From assembly GCA_900299555.1 (NCBI GenBank), contig OODV01000206.1, forward strand, positions 1 to 35,022: a DNA stretch of 35,022 bases, read 5' to 3'. Source of the DNA: an uncultured Endozoicomonas sp. GTDB taxonomy: Bacteria; Pseudomonadota; Gammaproteobacteria; Pseudomonadales; Endozoicomonadaceae. Positions 1-7,237 of the stretch are shown in pieces. How positions within the stretch are numbered: the first letter of the stretch is position 1; each line of letters starts with the position of its first letter. The notes beneath the pieces are model-generated. The model was not told the origin of the DNA. It worked only from the letters and a program-made list of their open reading frames with translations, and ran no database searches. The position numbers and the translations under genes are program-made.

Positions 1-38
1 CTAAATCGGTAACCCTTTTCTTTTTTTGAAAAGAAATG

Positions 39-497
39 TCAGATTAAGTCTGAACTACTCCACCTGATCTGCTTACTCATTGTGAAGCTGTTTTTATCAT
101 CGACACTTTGATACTCAACTTTATCCATGAGGCTCTGAACGATTGGCAACCCTCTACCACTGCATAGCCATGCAGCAGGGTCATCTGCATCAACAGGGAA
201 ATTTTTGTCTCCCAGCTGTCCCTCATCCATTGGCTTACCCCAGTCACTGATTGTGAGCGTTAAATAGGATTTCAGAAGGTTAACACTCACCTCAACCTTA
301 TGGCCTTTTTCACTACTATAGGCATGTTCAATTGCATTATTAACAATCTCAACAACACACAACTCCACACGGTTCACCTCGACCGGTGACAGAGTTGTCA
401 TAGCACAAAGACCACGAACAGCCATAGCAACCAGGGTTGTATTAGCCAGCTCACTGTCAATTTCCAACCTGACCGTCTGGCTTTTTTCATCCGTCAT
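39..497 (-). CDS. RsbW/SpoIIAB-like ATP-binding anti-sigma-type kinase
   Basis: A 152-residue GHKL/HATPase_c_2 protein. The N box (EIVNNAIEHAY, residues 50-60), the G1 box (DWGKP, about 85-89) and the G2 box (GRGLPIV, about 114-120) are all present, so ATP binding is likely. The family includes serine kinases that phosphorylate a STAS partner and hold a sigma factor or other target when the STAS partner is inactive. Its start codon lies 2 bp after the stop of the STAS gene, so the two are probably translationally coupled. It is the last gene of a REC-PP2C, STAS, kinase set read leftwards. No sigma factor lies in the visible neighbourhood, so the target is unknown. Cytoplasmic; family assignment confident, target not. 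Confidence 0.85.
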   Translation of the reverse strand: MTDEKSQTVRLEIDSELANTTLVAMAVRGLCAMTTLSPVEVNRVELCVVEIVNNAIEHAYSSEKGHKVEVSVNLLKSYLTLTISDWGKPMDEGQLGDKNFPVDADDPAAWLCSGRGLPIVQSLMDKVEYQSVDDKNSFTMSKQIRWSSSDLI

Positions 498-499
498 GA

Positions 500-835
500 T
501 TACTTCTCCTCAATGGCCTCTGTCACTGTAGGGAGAATGGTAAATAACTTATCCATAGAGGTAAGATTGAAAAGATCCAATACCGCGGGCTGTGCAGCCG
601 CCAGTTTCAGAGAGCCTTCCCCCCCCATCTTTTTCAGGGTTGCAACCAGCGCCCCCAAACCACTACTGTCCATAAAACGAACCAGAGATAAATCAATCAC
701 CATCATGTTGCTTGATCCATTTTCAATCTGGTCAAATAGATAGACTCTGAAGGACTCAGAAATAGACGCATCAAGCCGGGTTTCATCAATAGATATAATG
801 GTATACCCCGCTTCACTTTTTGATTCAAATGGCAT
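500..835 (-). CDS. STAS-domain anti-sigma factor antagonist (RsbV/SpoIIAA-like)
   Basis: A 111-residue single STAS domain, the usual size for this family. The phosphorylatable serine lies in the conserved DSSGLGAL motif (residues 56-63). The expected role is the switch protein of a partner-switching cascade: the downstream kinase phosphorylates it, the upstream PP2C protein dephosphorylates it, and the unphosphorylated form sequesters the kinase. It sits between those two genes, 53 bp after the phosphatase and 2 bp before the kinase. The start is ATG; the upstream sequence on the minus strand has a GGAG-type ribosome binding site (AAGGAGCGCGAC). Function within the module is inferred from context. 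Confidence 0.85.
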   Translation of the reverse strand: MPFESKSEAGYTIISIDETRLDASISESFRVYLFDQIENGSSNMMVIDLSLVRFMDSSGLGALVATLKKMGGEGSLKLAAAQPAVLDLFNLTSMDKLFTILPTVTEAIEEK

Positions 836-888
836 GTCGCGCTCCTTGCTTCATTACTTTTTTGATAAACAGGTTGCCATAATTAAAT

Positions 889-2058
889 CTATGGCTGCCA
901 CTCCAATACTAGAAAATTCACATCATCTTCAAAAACATCGGCTCCCTTCCAGCTATGTATACTCTGATCAACTCGGCTGATTATAGCTTCTATTGAATTA
1001 TCAAAAGTGTTTCCCAGCAAAGACTCCAGCCTCTCTTCCCCAAACATATCACCTGTACTGTTTTCACATTCTGTTACCCCGTCGGAATACAGGAAAAGCC
1101 TGTCACCGGGTTGCAGCTGAATAGTTACATTCTCATAGGTCATACCAGGCATCATGCCTATAGGAACTCCACCACTGGAAATCTTCTCAACCGTTTTTGA
1201 ATGACTCTTAAGCCATAGTGGAGATGGATGTCCTGCTTGTGAAATAGTCACCGAGCCCGTGCGACTATTAATTACGCCGTAAGCGATGGTAAAGTAGAGC
1301 ATCGCCTCAGGTTTGGCTTGGAACTGCTCATTGAGACTCACCAATACTTCATCAGGGCTTTTAACACGATAGAAGGGTGGATCGTTAAAAGACTCCTTAA
1401 CTAAAGAGCCACTGCCATTCTCACGAAGAATATTATTGAGAGAAAAAGAGAATAATGCCGATGGAATCCCATGGCCGGCTACATCCAGCTGATAAAAGCT
1501 AAGGGTTTCTCCATCAAGCGCCTGGTAGCCAAACATGTCCCCACCAAGAAAGCGGCTTGGTTTGAAATACCAGTTAAAATCAACATGTTGAATTTTGGCA
1601 GGCTCAGAAAGAAGGCGAGACTGAGTCTCTGCTGCCGACGCCAGATCTTTCTCAATCGTATCAATTTTGTTTTCAAGAGCAGCCTTCAACTCAATAATGC
1701 GAATACCGGCATTCAGACGGGCACTAAGCTCATCAAAATCAATAGGCTTATTGATAAAGTCATCAGCGCCACGGTTAATCCCTTCAACCACTGCCTGACG
1801 ATCCGATTTACCGGTTAACAGCATGAAGTAGACATAGCATCCAATATGACTCTTTCTGATAGCTTCACAGAGTGCTATGCCATCCATATTAGGCATCATC
1901 CAGTCACTGATAACAATCCTGATATTAGGGTGGCTTTCCAAAATATTCAGTGCTTCATATCCATCTGATGCTTCAAATACTCGGTGCCCCTGCTTTTTCA
2001 AAACCACAGCAAGCATCATTCTCTGATCACGTGCATCCTCAACGATCAATATATCCAT
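889..2058 (-). CDS. Response regulator with PP2C/RsbU-type serine phosphatase output
   Basis: A 389-residue two-domain protein. The N-terminal receiver domain (about 1-120) has acidic residues E7/D8, the phospho-acceptor D52 in SDWMMPNMDG, T82 and K104. A short helical linker (about 121-145) resembles a coiled coil. The C-terminal SpoIIE/PP2C domain has GGDMFG (172-177), DVAGHG (192-197), SDGVTE (325-330) and DDVN (378-381), which are the metal-binding motifs. Expected role: phosphorylation of the receiver tunes dephosphorylation of the STAS protein encoded just downstream. Unlike P. aeruginosa HsbR it has no fused kinase domain; the kinase is a separate gene. No cognate histidine kinase is visible in the window. 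Confidence 0.88.
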   Translation of the reverse strand: MDILIVEDARDQRMMLAVVLKKQGHRVFEASDGYEALNILESHPNIRIVISDWMMPNMDGIALCEAIRKSHIGCYVYFMLLTGKSDRQAVVEGINRGADDFINKPIDFDELSARLNAGIRIIELKAALENKIDTIEKDLASAAETQSRLLSEPAKIQHVDFNWYFKPSRFLGGDMFGYQALDGETLSFYQLDVAGHGIPSALFSFSLNNILRENGSGSLVKESFNDPPFYRVKSPDEVLVSLNEQFQAKPEAMLYFTIAYGVINSRTGSVTISQAGHPSPLWLKSHSKTVEKISSGGVPIGMMPGMTYENVTIQLQPGDRLFLYSDGVTECENSTGDMFGEERLESLLGNTFDNSIEAIISRVDQSIHSWKGADVFEDDVNFLVLEWQP

Positions 2059-2095
2059 CAGTATTCTTATCAGTCTGCATTATATTGAATTGCTA

Positions 2096-3130
2096 CTATA
2101 CTATCGGCTCATCCGACAAAATCCTTCGAGCCGGATATGCAAATGATGCACCAGCCTCAGCCACAGCCTGTGCTATCAATAGAAGAATAGACTCCTGAAC
2201 TTTGAGAAAACCAACACGGTCAGTTCTCGTGATATGAGCCCGAACCTGACAAAGCAAAGCAAAATTGTCATAACGAATAAACACCGCATAATGAGGCTCT
2301 TTACTATCGACCTCAGAAACCAGCTGAAGAAGCTCATCTATATGACTGAGAATCTGAGGAATTTTCTCAAAATCTTCATAACGAAGAGAAAAATTCTCTA
2401 CCATGCGACGATTGCGCATACGAGTGGCGTTTTCGACAACAATACCTGTAAAAATTGAATTAGGGACATAGATTGGTCTTCGGTCAAAAGTCCGAATCTT
2501 TGTCAACCTCCACCCTACTTTTTCAACGTGCCCCTCAATAGCACGATCTGGAGAACGAATCCAGTCACCTTCAGTAAACGGGCTATCCAACATTAGCATC
2601 AACCCGCCAAAAAAGTTAGCTAACCAATCTTTGGCTGCTAGACCAAGAATAATTCCACCAATACCACCAAAAGCCAAAAGCGTCGAAAGCCTGTATCCAA
2701 AGACTTGAGCAAGACTCAACAACGTAGTGATAACGATGAACAATTGAATGGATCGCGCAATAACTGAATAAGATAGCCTCCCCGCCCATCGACCATCCGC
2801 AGCATTTAGCAGCCCTTCCATATTCAAACTGACTTCCCAGATAAACCAGGCTGGATAGATGACAAGAAGAATTTTCTGGATCAGTATCAGTGATTCATTC
2901 CACTCTGAGCTTTCAAGCCCTGGCCAGAAATGCGCTGAATACAAAACAAAAAACAACCAGGGAATCGTTAGCACTGGCCTGCGAAAGGTATTCACCACAA
3001 GAGGCCTTATGCCTGCTTGTTGTTCTGCTCGCCACCTCATGATCAGCCACTTAAGCCCATAGAAAGCAACGGCTGCGAGTAAAAATGCGATTAAAAGGTG
3101 GTAGTAAAAAGTGATAAATCCAGTATTCAT
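2096..3130 (-). CDS. MscS-family mechanosensitive channel, YnaI-like (copy 1)
   Basis: A 344-residue inner-membrane protein with hydrophobic segments near residues 5-30, 52-70, 82-105 and 125-147, followed by the MscS pore helix (about 150-182; FGGIGGIILGLAAKDWLANF). The beta domain contains GDWIRSP, GWRLTKIRTF and RRPIYVPN. This pattern and the length match the YnaI type of E. coli (about 343 residues). The family opens under membrane tension to release solutes during hypo-osmotic shock. It lies 37 bp upstream of the REC-PP2C gene on the same strand, so co-transcription with the signalling module is possible. It is a paralogue of the next gene upstream. Confidence 0.88.
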   Translation of the reverse strand: MNTGFITFYYHLLIAFLLAAVAFYGLKWLIMRWRAEQQAGIRPLVVNTFRRPVLTIPWLFFVLYSAHFWPGLESSEWNESLILIQKILLVIYPAWFIWEVSLNMEGLLNAADGRWAGRLSYSVIARSIQLFIVITTLLSLAQVFGYRLSTLLAFGGIGGIILGLAAKDWLANFFGGLMLMLDSPFTEGDWIRSPDRAIEGHVEKVGWRLTKIRTFDRRPIYVPNSIFTGIVVENATRMRNRRMVENFSLRYEDFEKIPQILSHIDELLQLVSEVDSKEPHYAVFIRYDNFALLCQVRAHITRTDRVGFLKVQESILLLIAQAVAEAGASFAYPARRILSDEPIV

Positions 3131-3265
3131 GCCAAAAACTCAACCGCCAGTTCAACTTGTATTTTAATAAATTGTAGCTGGGTCGATTTTCAGAGCCTTT
3201 TTATAAACAGTAGAAGTAGAGAATAAAAACAAAAAAGTTCAAATAATTGATTGAAATACCTAGAT

Positions 3266-4384
3266 TTAAGCGCCTTCCTGAATAGATGTTTTAATTCGAT
3301 TACCAAAAGATTCCTGCTTTTTCTTAGTCTCTACAGGAACATCCAGGGTTCGTGTGGGAAAGGCAATATCAGCGCCATTACGATGAATAATCTGGACAAT
3401 TTCCAACAAAACTTTTTCCTGTATCAGAAGGTAAGTCGCCCAATCCGTCGTTTTAGTGAAACAATATATCTGACAATCAAGACTGGAAGCACCAAAACTA
3501 ATAAAGTTAACCATAATGATCTTGTCTTGGTCGATACCATCATGCCGCTGCAGATAACTTCTAACCTCTTCAAGTATGGCTCCAACGTTTTCACTGTCAC
3601 AGTAACGTAATCCAAAAACCTGTTTAATTCTACGATTCTGCATCCTGGATGGGTTTTCAACCGAAATATTCATGAACGTTGCGTTTGGAACGTAGAGAGG
3701 CCGCCGTGAGAATGTCAGGATTCGGGTTTGACGCCAACCAATATATTCAACCGTCCCCTCTATGTTTTTATCCGGAGAGCTAATCCAGTCTCCCACCCGA
3801 AATGGCTTATCAACATAGATCATCCACCCACCAAAAAAGTTGGCCAACATATCCTTAGCGGCAAAACCAACAGCAAGCCCTCCAACACCACCGAATGCCA
3901 GAATACCTGACAAACTGTACCCCAGCGCCTGCATTGCAACCAGAACACCTGTAATTATCACGGCAACCCGCATAAGCCGCCCCAAAGCAACAACCGATGT
4001 CTGATCCAGTTTCTTTTTATGCTCAACCTGTAGGTAGCGATGCTCTAATGCTTTGATAAATGAGATAAAAACCCAGCAAAAAAGCATGATAACCAACAGA
4101 TCCCGGAAACTGAGCAACTTTTCAAAAATAGTATTGCCTGTCCCTTCCCATATTTCTTCTGCTGACCAACTAAGTCCAGCAACCCAAATAAAAAGATAAA
4201 CTGGCTTTTGACCTGCTGAAAGCAGTGCGTCATCCCAGAAATTCTGAGTAGCTTCTGCTTTCGTCATCAACTTTCTAAACAACTTGCCAGTAAGAAATCG
4301 AATAACCGCAGTAAGAATGACAGCAATTACAGCCTGAAATAACCATTCAGGAATGTTACCTGCAATAAGTGAAGAAAAATCCAT
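3266..4384 (-). CDS. MscS-family mechanosensitive channel, YnaI-like (copy 2)
   Basis: A 372-residue channel related to the neighbouring copy. Transmembrane segments lie near residues 14-34, 60-76, 95-112 and 132-157, then the pore helix (about 160-192; FGGVGGLAVGFAAKDMLANF). The beta domain has GDWISSPDKNIEGTVE, GWRQTRILTF, RRPLYVPN and VENPSRMQNRR, close to E. coli YnaI. The C-terminal tail (about 345-372) is charged and longer than in copy 1. The start is ATG with no competing upstream start. It lies 135 bp upstream of copy 1 and may be the promoter-proximal gene of a five-gene run. The two copies have clearly diverged, suggesting an old duplication. Confidence 0.88.
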   Translation of the reverse strand: MDFSSLIAGNIPEWLFQAVIAVILTAVIRFLTGKLFRKLMTKAEATQNFWDDALLSAGQKPVYLFIWVAGLSWSAEEIWEGTGNTIFEKLLSFRDLLVIMLFCWVFISFIKALEHRYLQVEHKKKLDQTSVVALGRLMRVAVIITGVLVAMQALGYSLSGILAFGGVGGLAVGFAAKDMLANFFGGWMIYVDKPFRVGDWISSPDKNIEGTVEYIGWRQTRILTFSRRPLYVPNATFMNISVENPSRMQNRRIKQVFGLRYCDSENVGAILEEVRSYLQRHDGIDQDKIIMVNFISFGASSLDCQIYCFTKTTDWATYLLIQEKVLLEIVQIIHRNGADIAFPTRTLDVPVETKKKQESFGNRIKTSIQEGA

Positions 4385-4891
4385 TGTTACACCATAAATC
4401 GTAATGGAAAAACATAAGGAAATGGGATAAAGCAGTGAAAAAAGCCTAAAGGGAAGTGCTGAAAGTAATATAAAACGCTAAAAATATTAAAGTTAATTTT
4501 GTACTATTGAGACGCGGCCAGTAATAACCATGAGTTTCCACGTAACAAATGTCTTTAGTACCCAAACAAATCAAATTTCCTGGGACACTGAGCAGCCGCT
4601 CTCGACAACTGCCCCTGCGTTACTCTAGCACATCATTTCAATGGAATTGATGTGTTCCATTGGTCCTGAGATTGTCGAAGGATGTTGCCACTGCACTTCG
4701 CAAGCTCAGTGCGAACGGAGTACAAAACATCAAACTCAATGAAACGATGCACTAGTTTCTGCATCCATGCAGTCGTACCAGATTACAACTCTGGTCACAT
4801 AGCCCTGCTATGCTCCCGCCATTATGCCTTGCATAGCAACTGTTCAATAAGCAATAAATGTTCGATTTCATATGGCTGGGAACTTAACACC
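4385..4891. other. Gene-free stretch rich in small inverted repeats
   Basis: About 500 bp between the promoter side of the mscS genes and the end of nagZ. I see no credible gene. The right half is packed with inverted repeats: two overlapping, mutually exclusive stems (4629-4635/4648-4654 and 4639-4646/4655-4662), a pair of oppositely oriented CTCAG motifs resembling widespread REP-type palindromes (4663-4718), and a run of small perfect hairpins up to 4835. The 78-codon open frame on the plus strand crosses these hairpins and has no family resemblance. Confidence 0.6.
4663..4718. repeat. REP-like palindromic unit pair
   Basis: CCTGAGATTGTCGAAGGA (4665-4682) is followed by ACTTCGCAAGCTCAGTGCGAAC (4695-4716, split here only by description) in the opposite orientation. 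Each is close to the TTCGACAAGCTCAG-type intergenic palindrome I recall from many proteobacterial genomes. The second unit forms a 6-bp perfect stem (TTCGCA/TGCGAA, 4697-4702 and 4710-4715) with a 7-nt loop. Whether it is a true REP family member in this genome needs a genome-wide count. Confidence 0.45.
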
Positions 4892-5914
4892 TTAGCAATG
4901 ATGTGCGCTATTGATTAGTAACTGCTGAATATCCTGATAACGACTGGATGAAACAAGCTGTTCCCAATCAGGATAATGAGCAGGCATCAAACGAGATGGA
5001 CCTCGACCTTTCAACTTTAGTGGTTTCAAGCCCTTTAACACATCCAGAACACCTTGCCGGTCACAAACAATTAATAAATCACAGCCAGCTTCCAGAGCTG
5101 CTTGAGCACGTTCAGAATAGCCACCAAGGGCGGCCGCACCTTCCATGGAAAGACAATCACTCATAATCAAGCCATCATATCGAAGTCGACTTCTCAAAAT
5201 AGTTTGCAACCACTTTGATGAAAAACCGACAGGCACCTCATCAATAGCTGGAAAAAGTATGTGAGCGGGCATCACTGCTTCAACTCCCCCCCTGTCAATC
5301 ATGGCTTTAAACGTTTGCAAATCTGTCTGTTCAATCAGCTCAAACGAGCGTTCATCGACAGGTAAACTCAGATGAGAGTCATCATCAACATTGCCATGTC
5401 CCGGAAAGTGTTTAATGACCACAGACATTCCTGCATCATGAACACCATCAATCCATGGCGAAGCCAGCTTAACAACTTGTTCATGAGAATGACCAAAAGC
5501 CCGATTCTCCAAGATATCGGTTCGACCGTGGTCAATATCCAGAACCGGGCCAAGACATAAATCAACACCACAAGCAAGAAGTTCCGACGCCATCAGCCAC
5601 CCTGATTCAAGGGCAATTTCTTGTTGAAGGTGTTGATCATACTGACTGTATGCCATTGCAGGTGGAAGCCGAGTAAACCCCTTAAGAAAGCGCTGAACTC
5701 GTCCACCTTCCTGATCTACGCATATCAAGATGTCAGGGCGTAACTTACGTATTTCACTGGTCAGGCTGATTAGTTGATCCCGGCTTTGATAGTTTCTCGA
5801 GAAAAGCACTACACCTGCGATACTTTCAAGAAGCAGTAACGGTTCTTCTTCAGCCGTTAACTGTGCCCCCTCAAGATCAACCAGGAGAACACCACTGTTT
5901 CGCCCTTCAGGCAT
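4892..5914 (-). CDS. nagZ: Beta-N-acetylhexosaminidase NagZ
   Basis: A 340-residue glycoside hydrolase family 3 enzyme (E. coli NagZ is 341). It removes N-acetylglucosamine from anhydro-muropeptides in the cytoplasm during peptidoglycan recycling. Visible motifs: DQEGGRVQRF (about 67-76), KHFPGHG (168-174) with the nearby catalytic-loop histidine in DDDSHLSLP, and MSDCLSMEGA containing the expected nucleophile Asp (about 253). The ATG at 5912-5914 is chosen over an upstream TTG because a strong GCAGGAGG precedes it and the product then matches the family N-terminus (PEGRNSGVLLVDLEG). It follows the L,D-transpeptidase gene by 33 bp, consistent with a cell-wall operon. Confidence 0.95.
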   Translation of the reverse strand: MPEGRNSGVLLVDLEGAQLTAEEEPLLLLESIAGVVLFSRNYQSRDQLISLTSEIRKLRPDILICVDQEGGRVQRFLKGFTRLPPAMAYSQYDQHLQQEIALESGWLMASELLACGVDLCLGPVLDIDHGRTDILENRAFGHSHEQVVKLASPWIDGVHDAGMSVVIKHFPGHGNVDDDSHLSLPVDERSFELIEQTDLQTFKAMIDRGGVEAVMPAHILFPAIDEVPVGFSSKWLQTILRSRLRYDGLIMSDCLSMEGAAALGGYSERAQAALEAGCDLLIVCDRQGVLDVLKGLKPLKLKGRGPSRLMPAHYPDWEQLVSSSRYQDIQQLLINSAHHC

Positions 5915-5947
5915 CAGAGCCTCCTGCAAATACGAATAGTAAGGGTA

Positions 5948-6430
5948 TCAGGTGAGCTGTATATCGATTTTAACGCCTGCATCAATACGATCATATAAAT
6001 CAATAATATCGTTGCCATGCATACGAATACACCCTCTAGATCCTGGGTCACCCATAACTGCAGTATCCGGTGATCCGTGAATATAGATATACCGTCGCAT
6101 GGTATCGACACTTCCAAGCCGGTTATATCCGGGCTCCAGACCACTGAGCCATAATATTCTGGTTAAGATCCAGTCCTCTCTTCCAGGGTATTGTTCTCGG
6201 AGCTCAGACGAATAAATTTCACCTGTAAAACGACGACTGACAAACACTGAGTTAACAGGCAGCCCACCACCAATTTTGGCCCTGATAACATGAAGTCCAA
6301 GAGGGGTTTGCCAGCTACCCTCCTGCTGCCCGGTTCCTTTGCTAGCTGTAGAAATAGAATAAACACGGCGCTTGCCGTCCTTCGCGTGAAGCACCATCTC
6401 CTGGCTGGCAATATGAACAGTAAGATGCAT
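5948..6430 (-). CDS. L,D-transpeptidase (YkuD domain), apparently leaderless
   Basis: A 160-residue protein that is essentially one YkuD domain. The catalytic signature is clear: YIYIHGS (114-120) and SRGCIRMHG (131-139) with catalytic Cys134. Such enzymes form 3-3 cross-links or attach lipoproteins in the periplasm. Oddly, the N-terminus (MHLTVHIASQEMVLHAKDGK) goes straight into the domain with no signal peptide or membrane anchor, and no upstream in-frame extension supplies one. It may be exported unconventionally, anchored otherwise, or act in the cytoplasm on recycled peptides. It lies 34 bp after psrA and just before nagZ. Confidence 0.88.
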   Translation of the reverse strand: MHLTVHIASQEMVLHAKDGKRRVYSISTASKGTGQQEGSWQTPLGLHVIRAKIGGGLPVNSVFVSRRFTGEIYSSELREQYPGREDWILTRILWLSGLEPGYNRLGSVDTMRRYIYIHGSPDTAVMGDPGSRGCIRMHGNDIIDLYDRIDAGVKIDIQLT

Positions 6431-6464
6431 TAGTTATAAGCTCTCTTATCGCTATTATGATATG

Positions 6465-7094
6465 TCAGGTGTGTGCCCTAAGGCCTGCTGCCATGAAAGG
6501 AACCATCTTCCTCATGATCTCTTCCAGCTCATAGTCGACTCCGTAATCACTTTCAGCGATAGCTCGCAGCGCATTTGCCCCTGAAAGGGTAAAAACGGCT
6601 GACCCGAGTATAAAGTAAACTCTCCAGAACAAGTCACCCATTGGTAAATCCGGACATGCTTTTACCAACAACCGAAGATAGGCCTGGAATACTTCCCCGT
6701 AGACCTCTCGCAAATATTTTTTCAAATGTCCCTGTCCCTGAGTGTATGCCAGCCCAATGAGCCGCATACAGACCGAAAGATCTTCTGAACTACGTGGCTT
6801 AACGGCCATGATCTGATCCACCAGTAAATGGAGAATTTCTTCCAGATCAATTGCATCGTTATTATCCTGATATTTGGCCAGTGCCTGGGAAAGATTGCTG
6901 ACAAAAGGATCAAGAAACCTGGAAAAGACTGCCTGAATGAGGGATTTTTTTGAGCCAAAGTGATAATTGACAGCGGCCAGATTAACACCAGCCTTACTGG
7001 TAATTGAACGCAGGGAGGTCTCTGCAAACCCATGCTCAGCAAATAACTTCTCTGCAGCGTCCAGAATCCTGTCTACTGTCGCTGACTGTGACAT
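6465..7094 (-). CDS. psrA: PsrA-like TetR-family fatty-acid-responsive regulator
   Basis: A 209-residue TetR protein. The N-terminal helix-turn-helix (about 10-55: ILDAAEKLFAEHGFAETSLR, then TSKAGVNLAAVNYHFGSKK) closely resembles Pseudomonas PsrA as I recall it, and the position divergent from lexA and next to nagZ is the same. In pseudomonads PsrA represses its own gene and fadBA and is released by long-chain acyl signals. The ATG at 7092-7094 is preferred over an upstream in-frame ATG (7154) because GGAGG (7103-7107, minus strand) sits 8 nt before it and the family N-terminus begins there. Two PsrA-type palindromes lie just upstream. The C-terminal ligand domain is divergent, as is normal. 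Confidence 0.88.
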   Translation of the reverse strand: MSQSATVDRILDAAEKLFAEHGFAETSLRSITSKAGVNLAAVNYHFGSKKSLIQAVFSRFLDPFVSNLSQALAKYQDNNDAIDLEEILHLLVDQIMAVKPRSSEDLSVCMRLIGLAYTQGQGHLKKYLREVYGEVFQAYLRLLVKACPDLPMGDLFWRVYFILGSAVFTLSGANALRAIAESDYGVDYELEEIMRKMVPFMAAGLRAHT

Positions 7095-7111
7095 GCCTGA
7101 AACCTCCATTG

Positions 7112-7138
7112 TAAACATTTGTTTAAAACTAACGTTTG
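7112..7138. promoter_or_regulatory. Tandem PsrA-type operators upstream of psrA
   Basis: Two abutting palindromes: TAAAC-ATTT-GTTTA (7112-7125, arms perfectly complementary) and AAAAC-TAAC-GTTTG (7125-7138). Both fit the (G/C)AAAC-N4-GTTT(G/C) form known for PsrA sites. They start 18 bp upstream of the psrA start codon, overlapping the likely promoter/leader, so autorepression is the natural reading. Pattern seen directly; binding is inferred. Confidence 0.65.
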
Positions 7139-7177
7139 CCAACTTAAACATCAAGTTAGATTAATAAGTTCTGATGG

Positions 7178-7205
7178 TTGCAGCCGACAAAATACTGTAT
7201 ATAAT
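7178..7205 (+). promoter_or_regulatory. lexA promoter (sigma-70 type)
   Basis: TTGCAG (7178-7183), a 16-bp spacer and a perfect TATAAT (7200-7205) precede lexA. The first LexA box overlaps the -10 element and the second covers the expected start site, so repression by promoter occlusion is clear. The predicted leader is only about 25 nt. Confidence 0.65.
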
Positions 7206-7229
7206 TACATGTACTGTATAAAAACACAG
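7195..7229. promoter_or_regulatory. Two LexA (SOS) boxes
   Basis: CTGTATATAATTACAT (7195-7210) matches CTG-N10-CAG except for the last base. CTGTATAAAAACACAG (7214-7229) matches fully. They are 19 bp apart, in the same arrangement as other autoregulated lexA genes, and lie 9 bp before the lexA start codon. The first might also affect psrA expression from the other strand. Confidence 0.85.
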
Positions 7230-7237
7230 ACTTAAAC

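Noticed and set aside
1-38. CTTTTC-TTTTTTT-GAAAAG as a terminator after the kinase gene
   Set aside because: The stem is only six weak pairs with no GC core, and the left context is cut by the window edge.
4629-4662. An H-type RNA pseudoknot from the two interlocked stems
   Set aside because: The order of arms is right, but the loop that would cross the 7-bp stem has zero nucleotides, so both stems cannot form fully at once. Treated as alternative hairpins.
4777-4795. A tRNA-like anticodon arm on the minus strand (CCAGA stem, 7-nt loop GTTGTAA, which would read anticodon TGT)
   Set aside because: The flanking sequence has no T-arm with a TTCGA-type loop, no proper D-arm and no acceptor pairing. 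It fits the chain of hairpins better than a tRNA gene.
4682-4918. A 78-codon plus-strand frame in the hairpin-rich gap
   Set aside because: It runs through a series of perfect hairpins, extends into the nagZ 3' end on the opposite strand, has a Cys/Ser-rich random-looking sequence and no Shine-Dalgarno.
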